Made by a program: the position numbers and the translations under genes. 34,348 nucleotides of DNA, taken from positions 1 through 34,348 of the forward strand of contig JAENYN010000022.1 of the NCBI GenBank assembly GCA_016841765.1. The letters are read 5' to 3'. Below, one piece after another: positions 6,333 through 14,531 of this stretch. The DNA is from Guptibacillus hwajinpoensis. Lineage in GTDB: Bacteria; Bacillota; Bacilli; Bacillales; Bacillaceae_O. The stretch's first letter is position 1. Each line of letters begins with the position of its first letter. The notes below the pieces were generated by a model that was not told the origin of the DNA, ran no database searches, and saw only the letters and a list, made by a program, of their open reading frames with translations.

Positions 6333-7205
6333 ATGGATGAAATCATTGGAGAAATCCTGGTGGTTCACGGGATTCCAACAGATGGATTGACGATCGAACC
6401 TGTGAGCGGGGGCGATATCAACAGGGCTTTTCATGTCACGTCAGGTGATGGGCCCTATTTCATGAAAGTCAATGATGGAAAGGGCCGGGAATTTTTTGAA
6501 AAAGAAAGTCTCGGCCTCTCGCTTATCCGTAAGGCAAATGCCATTAGTGTCCCGGAGACGGTTGGTTTTGGAACAACGGAAAATGGAACAGGGTACCTTC
6601 TTATGGAATGGGTGCATGGGGATGCAAGTACTTCCACAGAAAGCAGGTTAGGCCATCGGCTCGCTGCTCTTCATGGAACGGCTATGCCCTGGTACGGACT
6701 GGATGCAGATAACTACATAGGGCTTCTTCACCAGCCCAATGGGATATGGAAAGACTGGTGTGATTATTACCGGGAGCAGCGGATTGGCCATCAAGTCCGA
6801 CTTGCTGAAGAAATGGGAAGAATGCCTTTGAAACGGAAAAAGAAGATGGAACGGCTGCTGGAACGTCTTCCCGAATGGATTCCACGCCATCCCGAGGGCT
6901 CTTTGCTCCACGGCGATCTCTGGGGTGGAAACTGGATTCCGGGACCGGGCGGTGAGCCGTACTTGATTGATCCTGCCGTGCTGTACGGCCACAGGGAAAT
7001 GGACATCGCATTCAGTGAATTGTTTGGAGGGTTCGGTGAATCCTTTTATCGGGCATATAAAGAAAGCTATCCGCTTGATTACGGTTATAGCGAAAGGAAA
7101 CCTCTCTATCAGCTCTTTTATTTGCTTGTGCATTTGAACCTATTCGGCGAAACATATGGTTCTGCTGTTGACAGAATCCTGAACCGGTATGCAGGTGAAG
7201 GGTAA
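6333..7205 (+). CDS. Fructosamine kinase family protein
   Basis: A 290-residue cytoplasmic kinase of the fructosamine-3-kinase family (aminoglycoside phosphotransferase-like fold). These enzymes phosphorylate sugar adducts on amines so that the adduct falls off, a repair of glycated protein or metabolites. Visible motifs are SGGDIN near residue 25, KVN near 45, the catalytic loop HGDLWGGN (193-200, D195) and the metal-binding DPA (D213) followed by YGHREMDIAF. The ATG at 6333 follows GACAGGAGTGATAGG. It stands alone between a terminator upstream and a small gene downstream. The true substrate of bacterial members is generally not proven. Confidence 0.88.
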   Translation: MDEIIGEILVVHGIPTDGLTIEPVSGGDINRAFHVTSGDGPYFMKVNDGKGREFFEKESLGLSLIRKANAISVPETVGFGTTENGTGYLLMEWVHGDASTSTESRLGHRLAALHGTAMPWYGLDADNYIGLLHQPNGIWKDWCDYYREQRIGHQVRLAEEMGRMPLKRKKKMERLLERLPEWIPRHPEGSLLHGDLWGGNWIPGPGGEPYLIDPAVLYGHREMDIAFSELFGGFGESFYRAYKESYPLDYGYSERKPLYQLFYLLVHLNLFGETYGSAVDRILNRYAGEG

Positions 7206-7275
7206 CCGATTATGTATAATCAGGCCTTCTTGAAGCACACTAATTGGACAAGCAAATATTTGGAGGTGTAGTTTC

Positions 7276-7416
7276 ATGGGAAAGAAGGAACGGAACCGGC
7301 TACAGGAAAAGAAAAATAATCATTTGCCGCCAGATGCGGAAATCGCCAAAGAAATTGCCCATGGAAAGGAAAAGAACCCGGACAGGCGGAAACGCAGCCA
7401 AAATGAAGGAAAATGA
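7276..7416 (+). CDS. Small hydrophilic protein of 46 residues
   Basis: Starts MGKKERNRLQEKKNNHLPP, continues DAEIAKEIAHGKEKN and ends in basic residues. There is no hydrophobic segment. The ribosome site is GGAGGTG (7262-7268), and a strong terminator begins at the stop codon. It aligns with the interrupted small gene at 20459-20617 (shared NN-L-P pattern, then I-E/K-I-A, then K-R-D/R-K-R-Q), so the two are probably paralogues. The composition resembles minor spore-core proteins, but I do not recognise an exact family. A perfect TATAAT lies at 7215-7220 without a good -35. Confidence 0.7.
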   Translation: MGKKERNRLQEKKNNHLPPDAEIAKEIAHGKEKNPDRRKRSQNEGK

Positions 7417-7443
7417 AAAAACGGCCGGGCGGCCGTTTTTTCC
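7417..7443 (+). terminator. Intrinsic terminator of the 46-residue gene
   Basis: AAAACGGCC, loop GGGC and GGCCGTTTTTT form a compact stem that starts right at the stop codon. Confidence 0.9.
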
Positions 7444-7499
7444 AGTTTTTGATGGTTCGATCGGGAAAAAACAATTAAAAGATGAAAGGAGTGTCTTTG

Positions 7500-7643
7500 A
7501 TGGCTGACGACAAAAAAGAAAAATACGCGCCTGGCATGGATGATGAAGAGGAATTGAATGAAGAAGCGACGAAAAAGGAAAAACGGAAGGGAGAATATAC
7601 GAGAGTCACAAAACTGTCGTATGATGAGAATGATCCTTCCTGA
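7500..7643 (+). CDS. Small charged protein of 47 residues, unrecognised
   Basis: Starts MADDKKEKYAPGMDDEEELN and ends VTKLSYDENDPS; highly charged, no membrane segment or cysteine. AAAGGAG precedes the ATG at 7500 with correct spacing, and a strong terminator follows within two bases of the stop, so it is very likely expressed as a single gene. Upstream GTTTTT (7445-7450) and GGGAAA (7463-7468) resemble a sigma-B promoter, but the 12-base spacing is short. The function is unknown. Confidence 0.7.
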   Translation: MADDKKEKYAPGMDDEEELNEEATKKEKRKGEYTRVTKLSYDENDPS

Positions 7644-7644
7644 C

Positions 7645-7682
7645 AAAAAGGCAGGTGCTGGCGTGCACCTGCCTTTTGATTT
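7645..7682 (+). terminator. Intrinsic terminator of the 47-residue gene
   Basis: AAAAGGCAGGTGC and GCACCTGCCTTTT form a 13-bp stem around a six-base loop, followed by GATTTTT. Confidence 0.9.
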
Positions 7683-7768
7683 TTCTGAGTTCGAAAGTCA
7701 AACCAAAGACTCCATAAAAGACTTGATTTTATGCCTCTAAAACGGATAAATCAAAGGAAAAGGACCAC

Positions 7769-7891
7769 TTACGTTCTTTTTTCCTTTGATGAAGTGTTAG
7801 GGTGGTTGCGGGTCCGGTGTGACGGATTTGTTTCATTGGCATGCTGTACGGCCTGCTGCAGCTTTTTGCTCATTTCTTTTTTTTCTGGCAT
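7769..7891 (-). CDS. Small hydrophilic protein of 40 residues
   Basis: Starts MPEKKEMSKKLQQAVQHANE and ends NTSSKEKRT; rich in K, N, H and T. AGGAGGTG precedes the ATG at 7891, an excellent ribosome site. Upstream on this strand, GAATA, an 18-base gap and CAACCTA loosely fit a forespore sigma-G/sigma-F promoter. The 3' end overlaps an inverted repeat, ATCAAAGGAAAA with TTTTCCTTTGAT (about 7750-7789), which could terminate transcription. The composition is like minor small acid-soluble spore proteins, but the family is not recognised. Confidence 0.65.
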   Translation of the reverse strand: MPEKKEMSKKLQQAVQHANETNPSHRTRNHPNTSSKEKRT

Positions 7892-8064
7892 AAGGACACC
7901 TCCTGTTCCATCGTTATGTTTTTAGGTTGTATAAGAACAAAGCGGCTTATTCGCCTCTTGCTTCCTATTTGGAGATTTCAAAAAGGTTATAGCGGGAATG
8001 CTTGACAGAGGAGAGAGATAAAGCACAAAATATGTCCGTTTGAGACAAGAAGGAGGAACTGGCA

Positions 8065-8862
8065 ATGCCTGTATTTTCATCTTCAGCATTCCAAAAAAAG
8101 CATGTTTTGGTGACGGGTGCCACCGGAGGAATCGGTTCAGCGACTGCGGAAGCCCTTGCCGGGGCAGGGGCGGATTTGACCCTGACAGGGCGAAATGAAA
8201 AGAAACTGGAAAAATTGGCAGCTGAACTCCCGCGTATGGATGACAGCCAAACGATTATTGCCGCACCAGGGGATTTGACGATAGCGCATGATCGTGAACA
8301 AGTGCTTCAGCAAGCGGTTGAAAGAGTAGGACCGGTGTTTGGGCTGGTCAATAATGCGGGCATATCCGGAGGGGAAACCGTTGACAAATTGTCAGAAGAA
8401 GAGATCCGCCATATTATGGAAGTCAATTATGTTGCGGCAGTCCTTTTTACTCAGGCTGTTTACATGGGAATGATGGAAAAAGAAGCCGGCGCAATTGTTA
8501 ACGTGACATCCCTTTCCGGTTTACGGGGCACATATGGCAACAGTGCATATGCTGCTTCAAAATTCGCACTGACGGGCTTCACCCAGTCTCTCGCGGTTGA
8601 AGCTGCCAGACACGGCGTCAGGGTAAATGCTGTCGCTCCCGGTTATGTTAACACCGAAATGGGAGCATCAGCCATCCAGAGGAGAGCCGACAGACAAAAC
8701 AAACCGTATGAACAACTGCTCACTGAGATCAAAGCCGGACAGCCGAGCGGACGAATCACTGAACCGGAAGAGGTGGCTGAAACGATTGCCTTTCTTTTAT
8801 CCGATAGTGCGGGAAACATCGTCGGTGAAACGGTGAAGATTTCAGGCGGAAGTGTGTTGTGA
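8065..8862 (+). CDS. Short-chain dehydrogenase/reductase
   Basis: A 265-residue classical SDR, an NAD(P)-dependent oxidoreductase. The Rossmann motif TGATGGIG lies at 17-24, NNAG at 96-99, the structural N121, a catalytic serine around 149, and Y162-x3-K166 in SAYAASK. The C-terminus ISGGSVL is typical. The substrate cannot be told from sequence; FabG-like and 3-hydroxyacyl or sugar-alcohol oxidations are all possible. The ATG follows AAGGAGGAACTGGCA. yjbQ starts 20 bases downstream without a terminator, so the two genes form an operon. A TTGACA at 8002-8007 may be the -35, but the matching -10 is poor. Confidence 0.9.
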   Translation: MPVFSSSAFQKKHVLVTGATGGIGSATAEALAGAGADLTLTGRNEKKLEKLAAELPRMDDSQTIIAAPGDLTIAHDREQVLQQAVERVGPVFGLVNNAGISGGETVDKLSEEEIRHIMEVNYVAAVLFTQAVYMGMMEKEAGAIVNVTSLSGLRGTYGNSAYAASKFALTGFTQSLAVEAARHGVRVNAVAPGYVNTEMGASAIQRRADRQNKPYEQLLTEIKAGQPSGRITEPEEVAETIAFLLSDSAGNIVGETVKISGGSVL

Positions 8863-8882
8863 TCTTTGATAGGAGGATCGTT

Positions 8883-9293
8883 ATGCTCATAAAAAAATCA
8901 TTGCAGACAAAAAAACGCGACCAATTCATTGAAATCACAGATGCTGTGAAACAGCAAGTTAAGGAAAACGGCGTGAATAACGGCACCGTCACTGTATATT
9001 GCCCACATACGACAGCGGGAATCACCATCAATGAGAATGCAGATCCGGATGTTGTCCATGATATGCTTATGGGGCTGGATGAAGTTTTTCCATGGACACA
9101 TGAAAAATACCGCCATATGGAGGGGAATTCCGCCGCACACCTAAAAGCGAGTACAGTTGGTGCTTCAGAGACCATCATGATCGAAGACGGGAAACCATTG
9201 CTCGGCACCTGGCAGGGGATCTATTTTTGTGAATTTGATGGACCGAGGAACCGTTCATGGTTCCTGAAAGTATGCCCTGATCAACAAACTTGA
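8883..9293 (+). CDS. yjbQ: YjbQ family protein (secondary thiamine-phosphate synthase type)
   Basis: A 136-residue protein of the UPF0047/YjbQ family. It shows the family motifs HTTAGITINEN, GNSAAHLK and GTWQGIYFCEFDGPR, with the conserved histidines expected to bind a metal. E. coli YjbQ can replace ThiE weakly, hence the usual name; the physiological role is not settled. The frame is open from a GTG at 8859 that overlaps the SDR stop, but AGGAGG (8871-8876) points to the ATG at 8883. It is the second gene of an operon with the SDR. Confidence 0.88.
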   Translation: MLIKKSLQTKKRDQFIEITDAVKQQVKENGVNNGTVTVYCPHTTAGITINENADPDVVHDMLMGLDEVFPWTHEKYRHMEGNSAAHLKASTVGASETIMIEDGKPLLGTWQGIYFCEFDGPRNRSWFLKVCPDQQT

Positions 9294-9529
9294 TATGGAA
9301 TATGGCAGGTCCTCTGAAAGTTTTGTATACTTTGGAGTGGAACGATTACATAAGGGCTTGTTAAGAATGGCAGTTGATAAAAGCTAACCAGCAGGATACA
9401 TCAGTTTTCTCCTTGAAGATGAGTCGCATTTTCCGCCGTGCAATACAGACCAAGGTTCACTTCAGGGAGCACTGACATCAATATCAACAAAGCCGATTGA
9501 CAGAGCCTGCAAAGAAAGGGCGAGCAAAA

Positions 9530-10198
9530 ATGAATGAAAAACAACTTGCCGGTGAAAAAGCGGCCGAGTATGTCAAAGAAGGAATGATTGTCGGACTGGG
9601 AACAGGTTCAACGGTATATTACACGATTATGAAACTGGGCGAGCGGATGAAGGACGGCTTAAATATCAAGGGGGTTTCGACTTCTTCTTCGACGACAAAG
9701 CTGGCCGGTGAACTGGGGATTCCATTAATTCCGCTGAATGAAGCAGATCGGATCGACTTGACCATCGATGGCGCCGATGAAGTCGATAAAGAGGGAAACG
9801 GCATAAAAGGAGGGGGCGGTGCTCTCCTGTTCGAAAAAATGGTGGCTGCAGCATCAGACTCAATCATCTGGGTGGTAAGTTCAAATAAGCTTGTTGAAAA
9901 GCTGGGCGCATTTCCCCTGCCGGTGGAAGTCATCCCATTCGGCTACAAACAAATCGAAAAAAAGCTTGCCGGGCGCGGCATAAAAAGCGAATTGCGTCAA
10001 AAAGACGGTGAAGTGTACAAGACGGACAGCGGAAATTACATTTTGGATCTTCACATGGGCACAATCGCGAATCCGGACGAATTGGACCAGTGGCTGAACG
10101 GGCTTGCAGGAGTTGTTGAAAACGGGCTATTCAACGGCATGGCAAACAGAGTAATAGCAGGAAAAGACGGCGGAATCCAGTTAATTGAATATAGATAA
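9530..10198 (+). CDS. rpiA: Ribose-5-phosphate isomerase A
   Basis: A 222-residue cytoplasmic enzyme that interconverts ribose 5-phosphate and ribulose 5-phosphate in the pentose phosphate pathway. It carries GLGTGSTV near residue 22, DLTIDGADEVD near 80, KGGGGALLFEK with the catalytic glutamate near 100, and the C-terminal FNGMANRVIAG. A TTG start at 9497 is possible in frame, but AAAGGGCGAG supports the ATG at 9530. It stands alone; 9294-9529 shows no gene and no clear promoter. Confidence 0.95.
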   Translation: MNEKQLAGEKAAEYVKEGMIVGLGTGSTVYYTIMKLGERMKDGLNIKGVSTSSSTTKLAGELGIPLIPLNEADRIDLTIDGADEVDKEGNGIKGGGGALLFEKMVAAASDSIIWVVSSNKLVEKLGAFPLPVEVIPFGYKQIEKKLAGRGIKSELRQKDGEVYKTDSGNYILDLHMGTIANPDELDQWLNGLAGVVENGLFNGMANRVIAGKDGGIQLIEYR

Positions 10199-10228
10199 GA
10201 AAGGGGAAATCCTCCTCTTTTCTTATCT
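10193..10228 (+). terminator. Hairpin at the end of rpiA
   Basis: AGATAAGAAA (10193-10202) and TTTCTTATCT (10219-10228) are perfect complements that include the stop codon. The run of T after it is missing, so termination is uncertain. Confidence 0.5.
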
Positions 10229-10380
10229 GGACAATAAAAATTTCACATACCGTATTTTATATTAAGAAAAAACATAAATAAAAAATCATATGCCCAAATA
10301 TCATTTGACAGAAACAATTCCGGGCAACCGTACATACTGTGAAAGTATAGTGGATTACGTTTGCAAAGGAGTTAATGCAC

Positions 10381-11106
10381 ATGCCACCATTTAGAGGACC
10401 TTTTCAAGGCATGCCGGGAGGTGGGTTACCTCGTGCTCCAATGGGAGTCCCGGCCAACATGGGGCAATTCACCGGAAGGCCGATGGGTTTTGGCGCTCCG
10501 GGTAGATTTCCCGTTCAAGCAGGAAATGCTTCGCGGGGCGGATTTTTGTCAAAGTTGTTAGGAGGTTTGAACGGCGGACAGGGGCAGGCGGCAGGTTTCG
10601 CGGCCAGGCCTGGAATGTTTGGGGCAATGAATCCCCAGGCAGGGCAGTTTGCAAATACACTGGCAGGCGGACAGCAGGCAGCGGGTGGAAGCGGTATGCT
10701 TTCCAATCTTGTCAGCGGTGCTTCAGCCGCAAACGGCGGCGGTGTAATGTCAACCTTGAGTAACGTCCAAAATGCATTGAATATGGCTCAATCAGCTATG
10801 CCGCTTGTACAGCAATACGGGCCAATGGTAAAAAACATTCCGGCACTTTGGCAAATGATGAAAACGTTCAATTCATCCGGTGAAGAGGATGAAACGGATA
10901 TTCTTGACAGCAGTGAAGAAGAGGAAGACGAAGATGAATCACTGGATTTCCTGGAAAGCGATGAGGACATATCCTCTGAAAAAGAGAATAAAAAGAAGCC
11001 CCCTAAGGAGGATAAGAAGAAGATCCCCATTAAGAAAGAGAAAAAGCCATCCAGGCCCAAAGAACCGGTAAAAGAAAAAGCATCCGTTCCCAAGCTATAC
11101 ATTTAA
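10381..11106 (+). CDS. YqfQ/VrrA-like protein
   Basis: A 241-residue protein of low complexity. Residues 1-120 are rich in G, P, M, Q and A; the conserved core AQSAMPLVQQYGPMVKNIPA sits near 140; an acidic stretch (EEEEDEDESLDFLESDED) follows and then a lysine/proline-rich tail. This order is that of YqfQ, called VrrA in the B. anthracis group and regarded as a spore coat-associated protein. The ATG at 10375 is only three bases from AAAGGAG, so I chose the ATG at 10381. CATACTGTG (10332-10340) with AC 17 bases upstream resembles a sigma-K promoter, consistent with late mother-cell expression. Confidence 0.8.
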   Translation: MPPFRGPFQGMPGGGLPRAPMGVPANMGQFTGRPMGFGAPGRFPVQAGNASRGGFLSKLLGGLNGGQGQAAGFAARPGMFGAMNPQAGQFANTLAGGQQAAGGSGMLSNLVSGASAANGGGVMSTLSNVQNALNMAQSAMPLVQQYGPMVKNIPALWQMMKTFNSSGEEDETDILDSSEEEEDEDESLDFLESDEDISSEKENKKKPPKEDKKKIPIKKEKKPSRPKEPVKEKASVPKLYI

Positions 11107-11128
11107 AGCGGCAGCAGCCGCTTTTTTT
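11105..11128 (+). terminator. Intrinsic terminator of the yqfQ-like gene
   Basis: AAAGCGGC, loop AGCA and GCCGCTTT followed by more T. Repeat copy E starts three bases after the T-tract. Confidence 0.88.
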
Positions 11129-11130
11129 GC

Positions 11131-11232
11131 TGTTAAGGAAATTATAAAAGTTTTGCGTTGCGGATAAAAAGCGGGAAGGGAGTCATCCAGCTCCAGGCAC
11201 CGCTAAGCCGGCGCCTTGCACTTTATGTTCCT
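11131..11232 (+). repeat. Dispersed structured repeat, copy E (internally deleted)
   Basis: It has the left end GTTAAGGAAATTATAAAAG, GATAAAAAGCGGGAAGGGAG and CAGCTCCAGGC, then jumps to CCGCTAAG, CGGCGCCTTGCAC and the end TTATGTTCCTG. The middle arms present in copy C are missing. The next 190 bases up to dcd hold no gene I can support. Confidence 0.85.
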
Positions 11233-11421
11233 GTATGGGAAGAGAATTGGCCGGCAAGGAAGTGTATATGCAGGCTAGGGGGCTGACAAATCTCCCCGGA
11301 GAATTCAACATATCTTTGTAGAATTTCCGCCTTGTTTTCCGGCATTACGGTCCTGAAACTGCCTGGTCGCCGAAAAGGGGGAGATAAGGTATGATAGAGA
11401 AAAAAGATAGGGGGCAGCAGT

Positions 11422-11955
11422 GTGGTATTATCAGATATCCGAATAAAAGAATTAATGAAGTCCGGGGAACTGTCTATTGACCCCATTACAGAAGGTCAGA
11501 TTCAGCCAGCTTCTGTCGACATGAGGCTCGGCGGACATTTCATGAAAATAGATGAGAATGCCGTTACCGTCATGTCGCTGGATGAAGAGGCAACGTATGT
11601 GGAAATGGAGACAAATGAAATTGTCATACCACCGCAGTCCTTTCTTCTTGCTACCACAAAAGAATATATCAAACTTCCCAATAATCTTACCGCTTTTGTG
11701 GAAGGGCGCAGCTCGATCGGCAGAATGGGCCTATTCATTCAAAATGCGGGCTGGGTAGACCCGGGCTTTGAAGGACAGATCACTCTGGAGCTCTTTAATG
11801 CAAATAGAGTCCCGATCAAGCTTACGGCAAATAGAAGAGTTTGCCAGTTGGTATTTGCCGAAATGGATCAGGCGTGTGAAAATCCATACAGAGGCAAGTA
11901 CCAGGGACAGGTGAATGCAGTGCAAAGCAGAGTCCACCAGGATTTTGATGCCTGA
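11422..11955 (+). CDS. dcd: dCTP deaminase
   Basis: A 177-residue enzyme of the dUTPase/dCTP deaminase trimer family that makes dUTP (or dUMP in bifunctional members) from dCTP for thymidylate synthesis. Typical motifs are [10 protein letters not shown] near residue 28, [10 protein letters not shown] (92-101), [12 protein letters not shown], the catalytic glutamate E123 in ITLELFN, CQLVF near 141 and YRGKYQGQ (156-163). The start is GTG at 11422 with AGGGGG seven bases upstream. It is probably monocistronic. Whether it also cleaves pyrophosphate cannot be decided here. Confidence 0.92.
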   Translation: MVLSDIRIKELMKSGELSIDPITEGQIQPASVDMRLGGHFMKIDENAVTVMSLDEEATYVEMETNEIVIPPQSFLLATTKEYIKLPNNLTAFVEGRSSIGRMGLFIQNAGWVDPGFEGQITLELFNANRVPIKLTANRRVCQLVFAEMDQACENPYRGKYQGQVNAVQSRVHQDFDA

Positions 11956-12043
11956 AATGGGCAATGAATGAGTTTAAAGGAAAGCACCAGGTGGTAAAAG
12001 TCTACGAATGAATAATTGTTTCAACATCTAGAGGAGGCTTACC

Positions 12044-12679
12044 ATGAAAAAAATACTGGTGCTTTTCCTGGCATCTGTAATTGTACTGGGCGGCATGCCG
12101 TCCACCTTGAATGCCCAGCAATCCGGTGCGGAGAGTGATCAATCGTTTTTAAACCAGATACGCCTGTTTTGGAGCCAGTACGAACAGTCCATCACCGGAC
12201 TGCTTAATGATTTTAATCATGAAGGCTCGACCATAACCGGCGGCGTCACACAGTCTGATGACAAAAAGAGTGAGCGGCAAACCGCAAGCTCGGTCAAAGA
12301 GTTTGAAAAAAAGGTAGTGGAATTAACGAATAAAGAACGGACGGAACGAGGCCTCAAACCGCTGAAGCTGTCAGAAGAGTTGACAACTGTTGCGCGGGCA
12401 AAATCAAAAGACATGCGTGACAACAACTATTTTGACCATACTTCGCCGACATACGGCTCTCCTTTCACGATGATGACTGATTTTGGTATAGATTATACAG
12501 CAGCAGGAGAGAACATCGCAGCCGGCCAAAAGACACCGGCAGAAGTTGTGGAAGACTGGATGAAAAGCAAAGGACACCGGGAAAACATCTTGAACAGCCA
12601 GTATACACATATCGCCATCGGTTATGTTGAGGGCGGCGAATATGGCCATTACTGGACCCAGCACTTTATCAGGAAATAG
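12044..12679 (+). CDS. Secreted CAP (SCP/PR1) domain protein, YkwD-like
   Basis: A 211-residue exported protein. A signal peptide (residues 1-24, cleavage probably after LNA) is followed by a linker and a C-terminal CAP domain from about residue 88. The domain shows the family's cavity residues: H132 in NYFDHTSP, E156 in AGENIA, H178 and E180 in GHRENILN, and H202 in HYWTQHF. Bacterial CAP proteins such as YkwD are secreted or spore-associated with unknown activity. The ATG follows GAGGAGGCTTACC, and a clean terminator follows the stop. Confidence 0.9.
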   Translation: MKKILVLFLASVIVLGGMPSTLNAQQSGAESDQSFLNQIRLFWSQYEQSITGLLNDFNHEGSTITGGVTQSDDKKSERQTASSVKEFEKKVVELTNKERTERGLKPLKLSEELTTVARAKSKDMRDNNYFDHTSPTYGSPFTMMTDFGIDYTAAGENIAAGQKTPAEVVEDWMKSKGHRENILNSQYTHIAIGYVEGGEYGHYWTQHFIRK

Positions 12680-12680
12680 C

Positions 12681-12708
12681 AAGGAGACCTCAATGAGGGT
12701 CTCCTTTT
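12681..12708 (+). terminator. Intrinsic terminator of the CAP-domain gene
   Basis: AAGGAGACC (12681-12689) pairs with GGTCTCCTT around TCAATGAG, followed by T. Confidence 0.85.
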
Positions 12709-13127
12709 CGCCGTATAGGAAAGGTGATCGGCAAAATGGTGTTTCACGCAAAGGCCAATTTAACAAATATAGATAAAGGCAGCTGTACATCTGTATTAGT
12801 CAAATGCTTGCCAGCCGGTGATGAACGGGTCTAAAAGCCCTGAATCAAACTCCTGGTTCCGTTAAACTGTGTTCCAGATGGAAAAAACGGAATACACTCA
12901 TACATGTCACTTATATATTTTTAATTGATTAATTCGATTTGTTTCTTCTATGATAAAGAAAAGGTGCCACGGATGTACGAATCTGCAGCCGGGTATCGGT
13001 GTCCGTTTCTGGCCCCGGTAATGCACCGTGTTTTTTTATAATACACGGAAAGCCCCGGGCAAAGGTTCATCCGGGCATGACAGAAAACAGTCTTAGACAT
13101 TTGAATTTCAATGAAAGGAGGGGCCGG
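12709..13127 (+). other. Gene-free stretch with a candidate promoter and structured leader
   Basis: No gene is supported in these 419 bases. TTGATT (12925-12930), an 18-base gap and TATGAT (12949-12954) look like a sigma-A promoter for the uracil glycosylase gene. The following leader has GGTGC (12962-12966) that can pair with GCACC (13023-13027), an internal CCGGG/CCCGG pair, and seven T at 13029-13037. A plus-strand ATG at 12999 is in frame with the downstream gene but lies inside this structure and has no ribosome site. Confidence 0.4.
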
Positions 13128-13628
13128 ATGGAACCGATTCAGGATCATCTTGATTACGGCCTTGATGTGTTTTTTGTCGGGTTCAACCCGAGTGTGAAAT
13201 CAGGGGAGACCGGCCACCATTATGCCAATCCCACGAACCGATTTTACAAGCTCCTGTATCATGCGGGACTGACACCACGTCAATATCGCCCGGAAGAAGA
13301 CCGGGACCTTTTGAAGCTCGGGTATGGTTTCACAAATATTGTAGCCAGGCCGACAAAAGCCGCTGCTGATATTACCAGTGACGAATATGAAGAAGGGCGG
13401 AAGATCCTACGAAAGAAAATAAAGAAATATATGCCGAAAGTCGTCTGCTTTGTCGGAAAAGGCGTATATCAGGAATACAGCAAGCGCCGGAATGTTGACT
13501 GGGGAATTCAGGAGGCACCTGTCGTGGAGGAAGTATGTGAATATGTGGCGCCCTCTTCAAGCGGCCTTATCAGGATGAAATTTGAAGAGATGGCGGGCAT
13601 TTATAAAGGTGTCAAAAAACTGATATAA
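13128..13628 (+). CDS. mug: Mismatch-specific uracil/thymine DNA glycosylase, Mug type
   Basis: A 166-residue monofunctional glycosylase of the Mug/TDG family that removes U (and ethenocytosine or T) opposite G to start base excision repair. The first motif VGFNPSVKSGETGHHYANPT carries the expected N20, and NRFYKLLYHAGLTPRQ follows as in E. coli Mug. The second motif is APSSSGLIR, between the Mug form NPSGLSR and the TDG form MPSSSAR. The ATG at 13128 follows AAAGGAGGGGCCGG; the longer frame upstream was rejected. It is probably monocistronic. Confidence 0.9.
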   Translation: MEPIQDHLDYGLDVFFVGFNPSVKSGETGHHYANPTNRFYKLLYHAGLTPRQYRPEEDRDLLKLGYGFTNIVARPTKAAADITSDEYEEGRKILRKKIKKYMPKVVCFVGKGVYQEYSKRRNVDWGIQEAPVVEEVCEYVAPSSSGLIRMKFEEMAGIYKGVKKLI

Positions 13629-13767
13629 AATGATTCGGATCCCGTAATGAATCACATCCAATGACTAAAAATTGAAAGAAAAGGGTATTTTCTAGTGACC
13701 TGGTGCTTGACAGGCAAAAAATAATCTTATGTTCGAATAGTTATAAAAGCGGAAAGGGGAAAGATTC

Positions 13768-14517
13768 ATGTCATTGAAAAAAGCGATTTTTGAAGATAAA
13801 ACGAATAAAGATCTTCTCATGCTTTTATTATGGATTGTAGTTGCAATTGCATTGCTGGCATCCTCTTTATTTCCTGCCGTCTTCCGTTTCACGACTGTTG
13901 CTGCACTGATACTTGGTTTTACATTTATAAGCAGAAAGCTTTCAGCAATCCAGAAGAAGCTGGATGGGGAAACCGAAAACTTAGCGGAAGAGATTGAGGA
14001 GATCGAAGAGGAAGCACATGAGCAGGCCATTCAAGATAATCCGGAGGAAGCAGAAGCGGTAAAAGAAGCAATGAAAGAAGCTGAACTCGGCCGTACCCAG
14101 ATGCTGGAAGGGTTATTTTCAAGAGCCAATATGACAGAAAGCGAAAAAAAAGAATATAGGGAGCAGCTCTCTGAAAAAGACCGGGAAATCAGCAAGCTTC
14201 ATTTGGAGACACAAAAATGGAAAGAAAAAGTACAGCAAGCCATCTCCGGAACCACAAAATGGTTGAAAACATCGTCCGATTCACTTCATTTACTCATGGA
14301 ATGCCTGGATGATGACGATATATCGAATGCTTCTTTGCAAGAGTTGAATTTGAAACTGCAAGAATCAAAGAAAAACCTCAGTGAAACAGAGATCGTACTG
14401 CTTGAGCGCGATGGCTACGTCGATCATGAATTTAAATTGACACGTACAGGGTATAAAGAATTAAAGAAAAAGGCAGAAAGTGACGAAGACTCTGCCGTCA
14501 AGGAAGAAATGGGTTGA
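13768..14517 (+). CDS. Membrane protein with long cytoplasmic coiled coil, unrecognised
   Basis: A 249-residue protein. Two closely spaced hydrophobic segments (about residues 16-32 and 35-53) form a hairpin in the membrane. A very charged region (residues 60-150) rich in E, K, A and Q is likely coiled coil, and a helical C-terminal half follows containing YREQLSEKDREISKLHLE and the ending ELKKKAESDEDSA. There are no catalytic motifs. The ATG follows AAAGGGGAAAG. It is single-gene, with a strong terminator 14 bases after the stop. A TTGACA at about 13707-13712 has no good -10. The function is unknown; the architecture suggests a scaffold or sensor. Confidence 0.75.
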   Translation: MSLKKAIFEDKTNKDLLMLLLWIVVAIALLASSLFPAVFRFTTVAALILGFTFISRKLSAIQKKLDGETENLAEEIEEIEEEAHEQAIQDNPEEAEAVKEAMKEAELGRTQMLEGLFSRANMTESEKKEYREQLSEKDREISKLHLETQKWKEKVQQAISGTTKWLKTSSDSLHLLMECLDDDDISNASLQELNLKLQESKKNLSETEIVLLERDGYVDHEFKLTRTGYKELKKKAESDEDSAVKEEMG

Positions 14518-14531
14518 TGAGACCTAAACGG

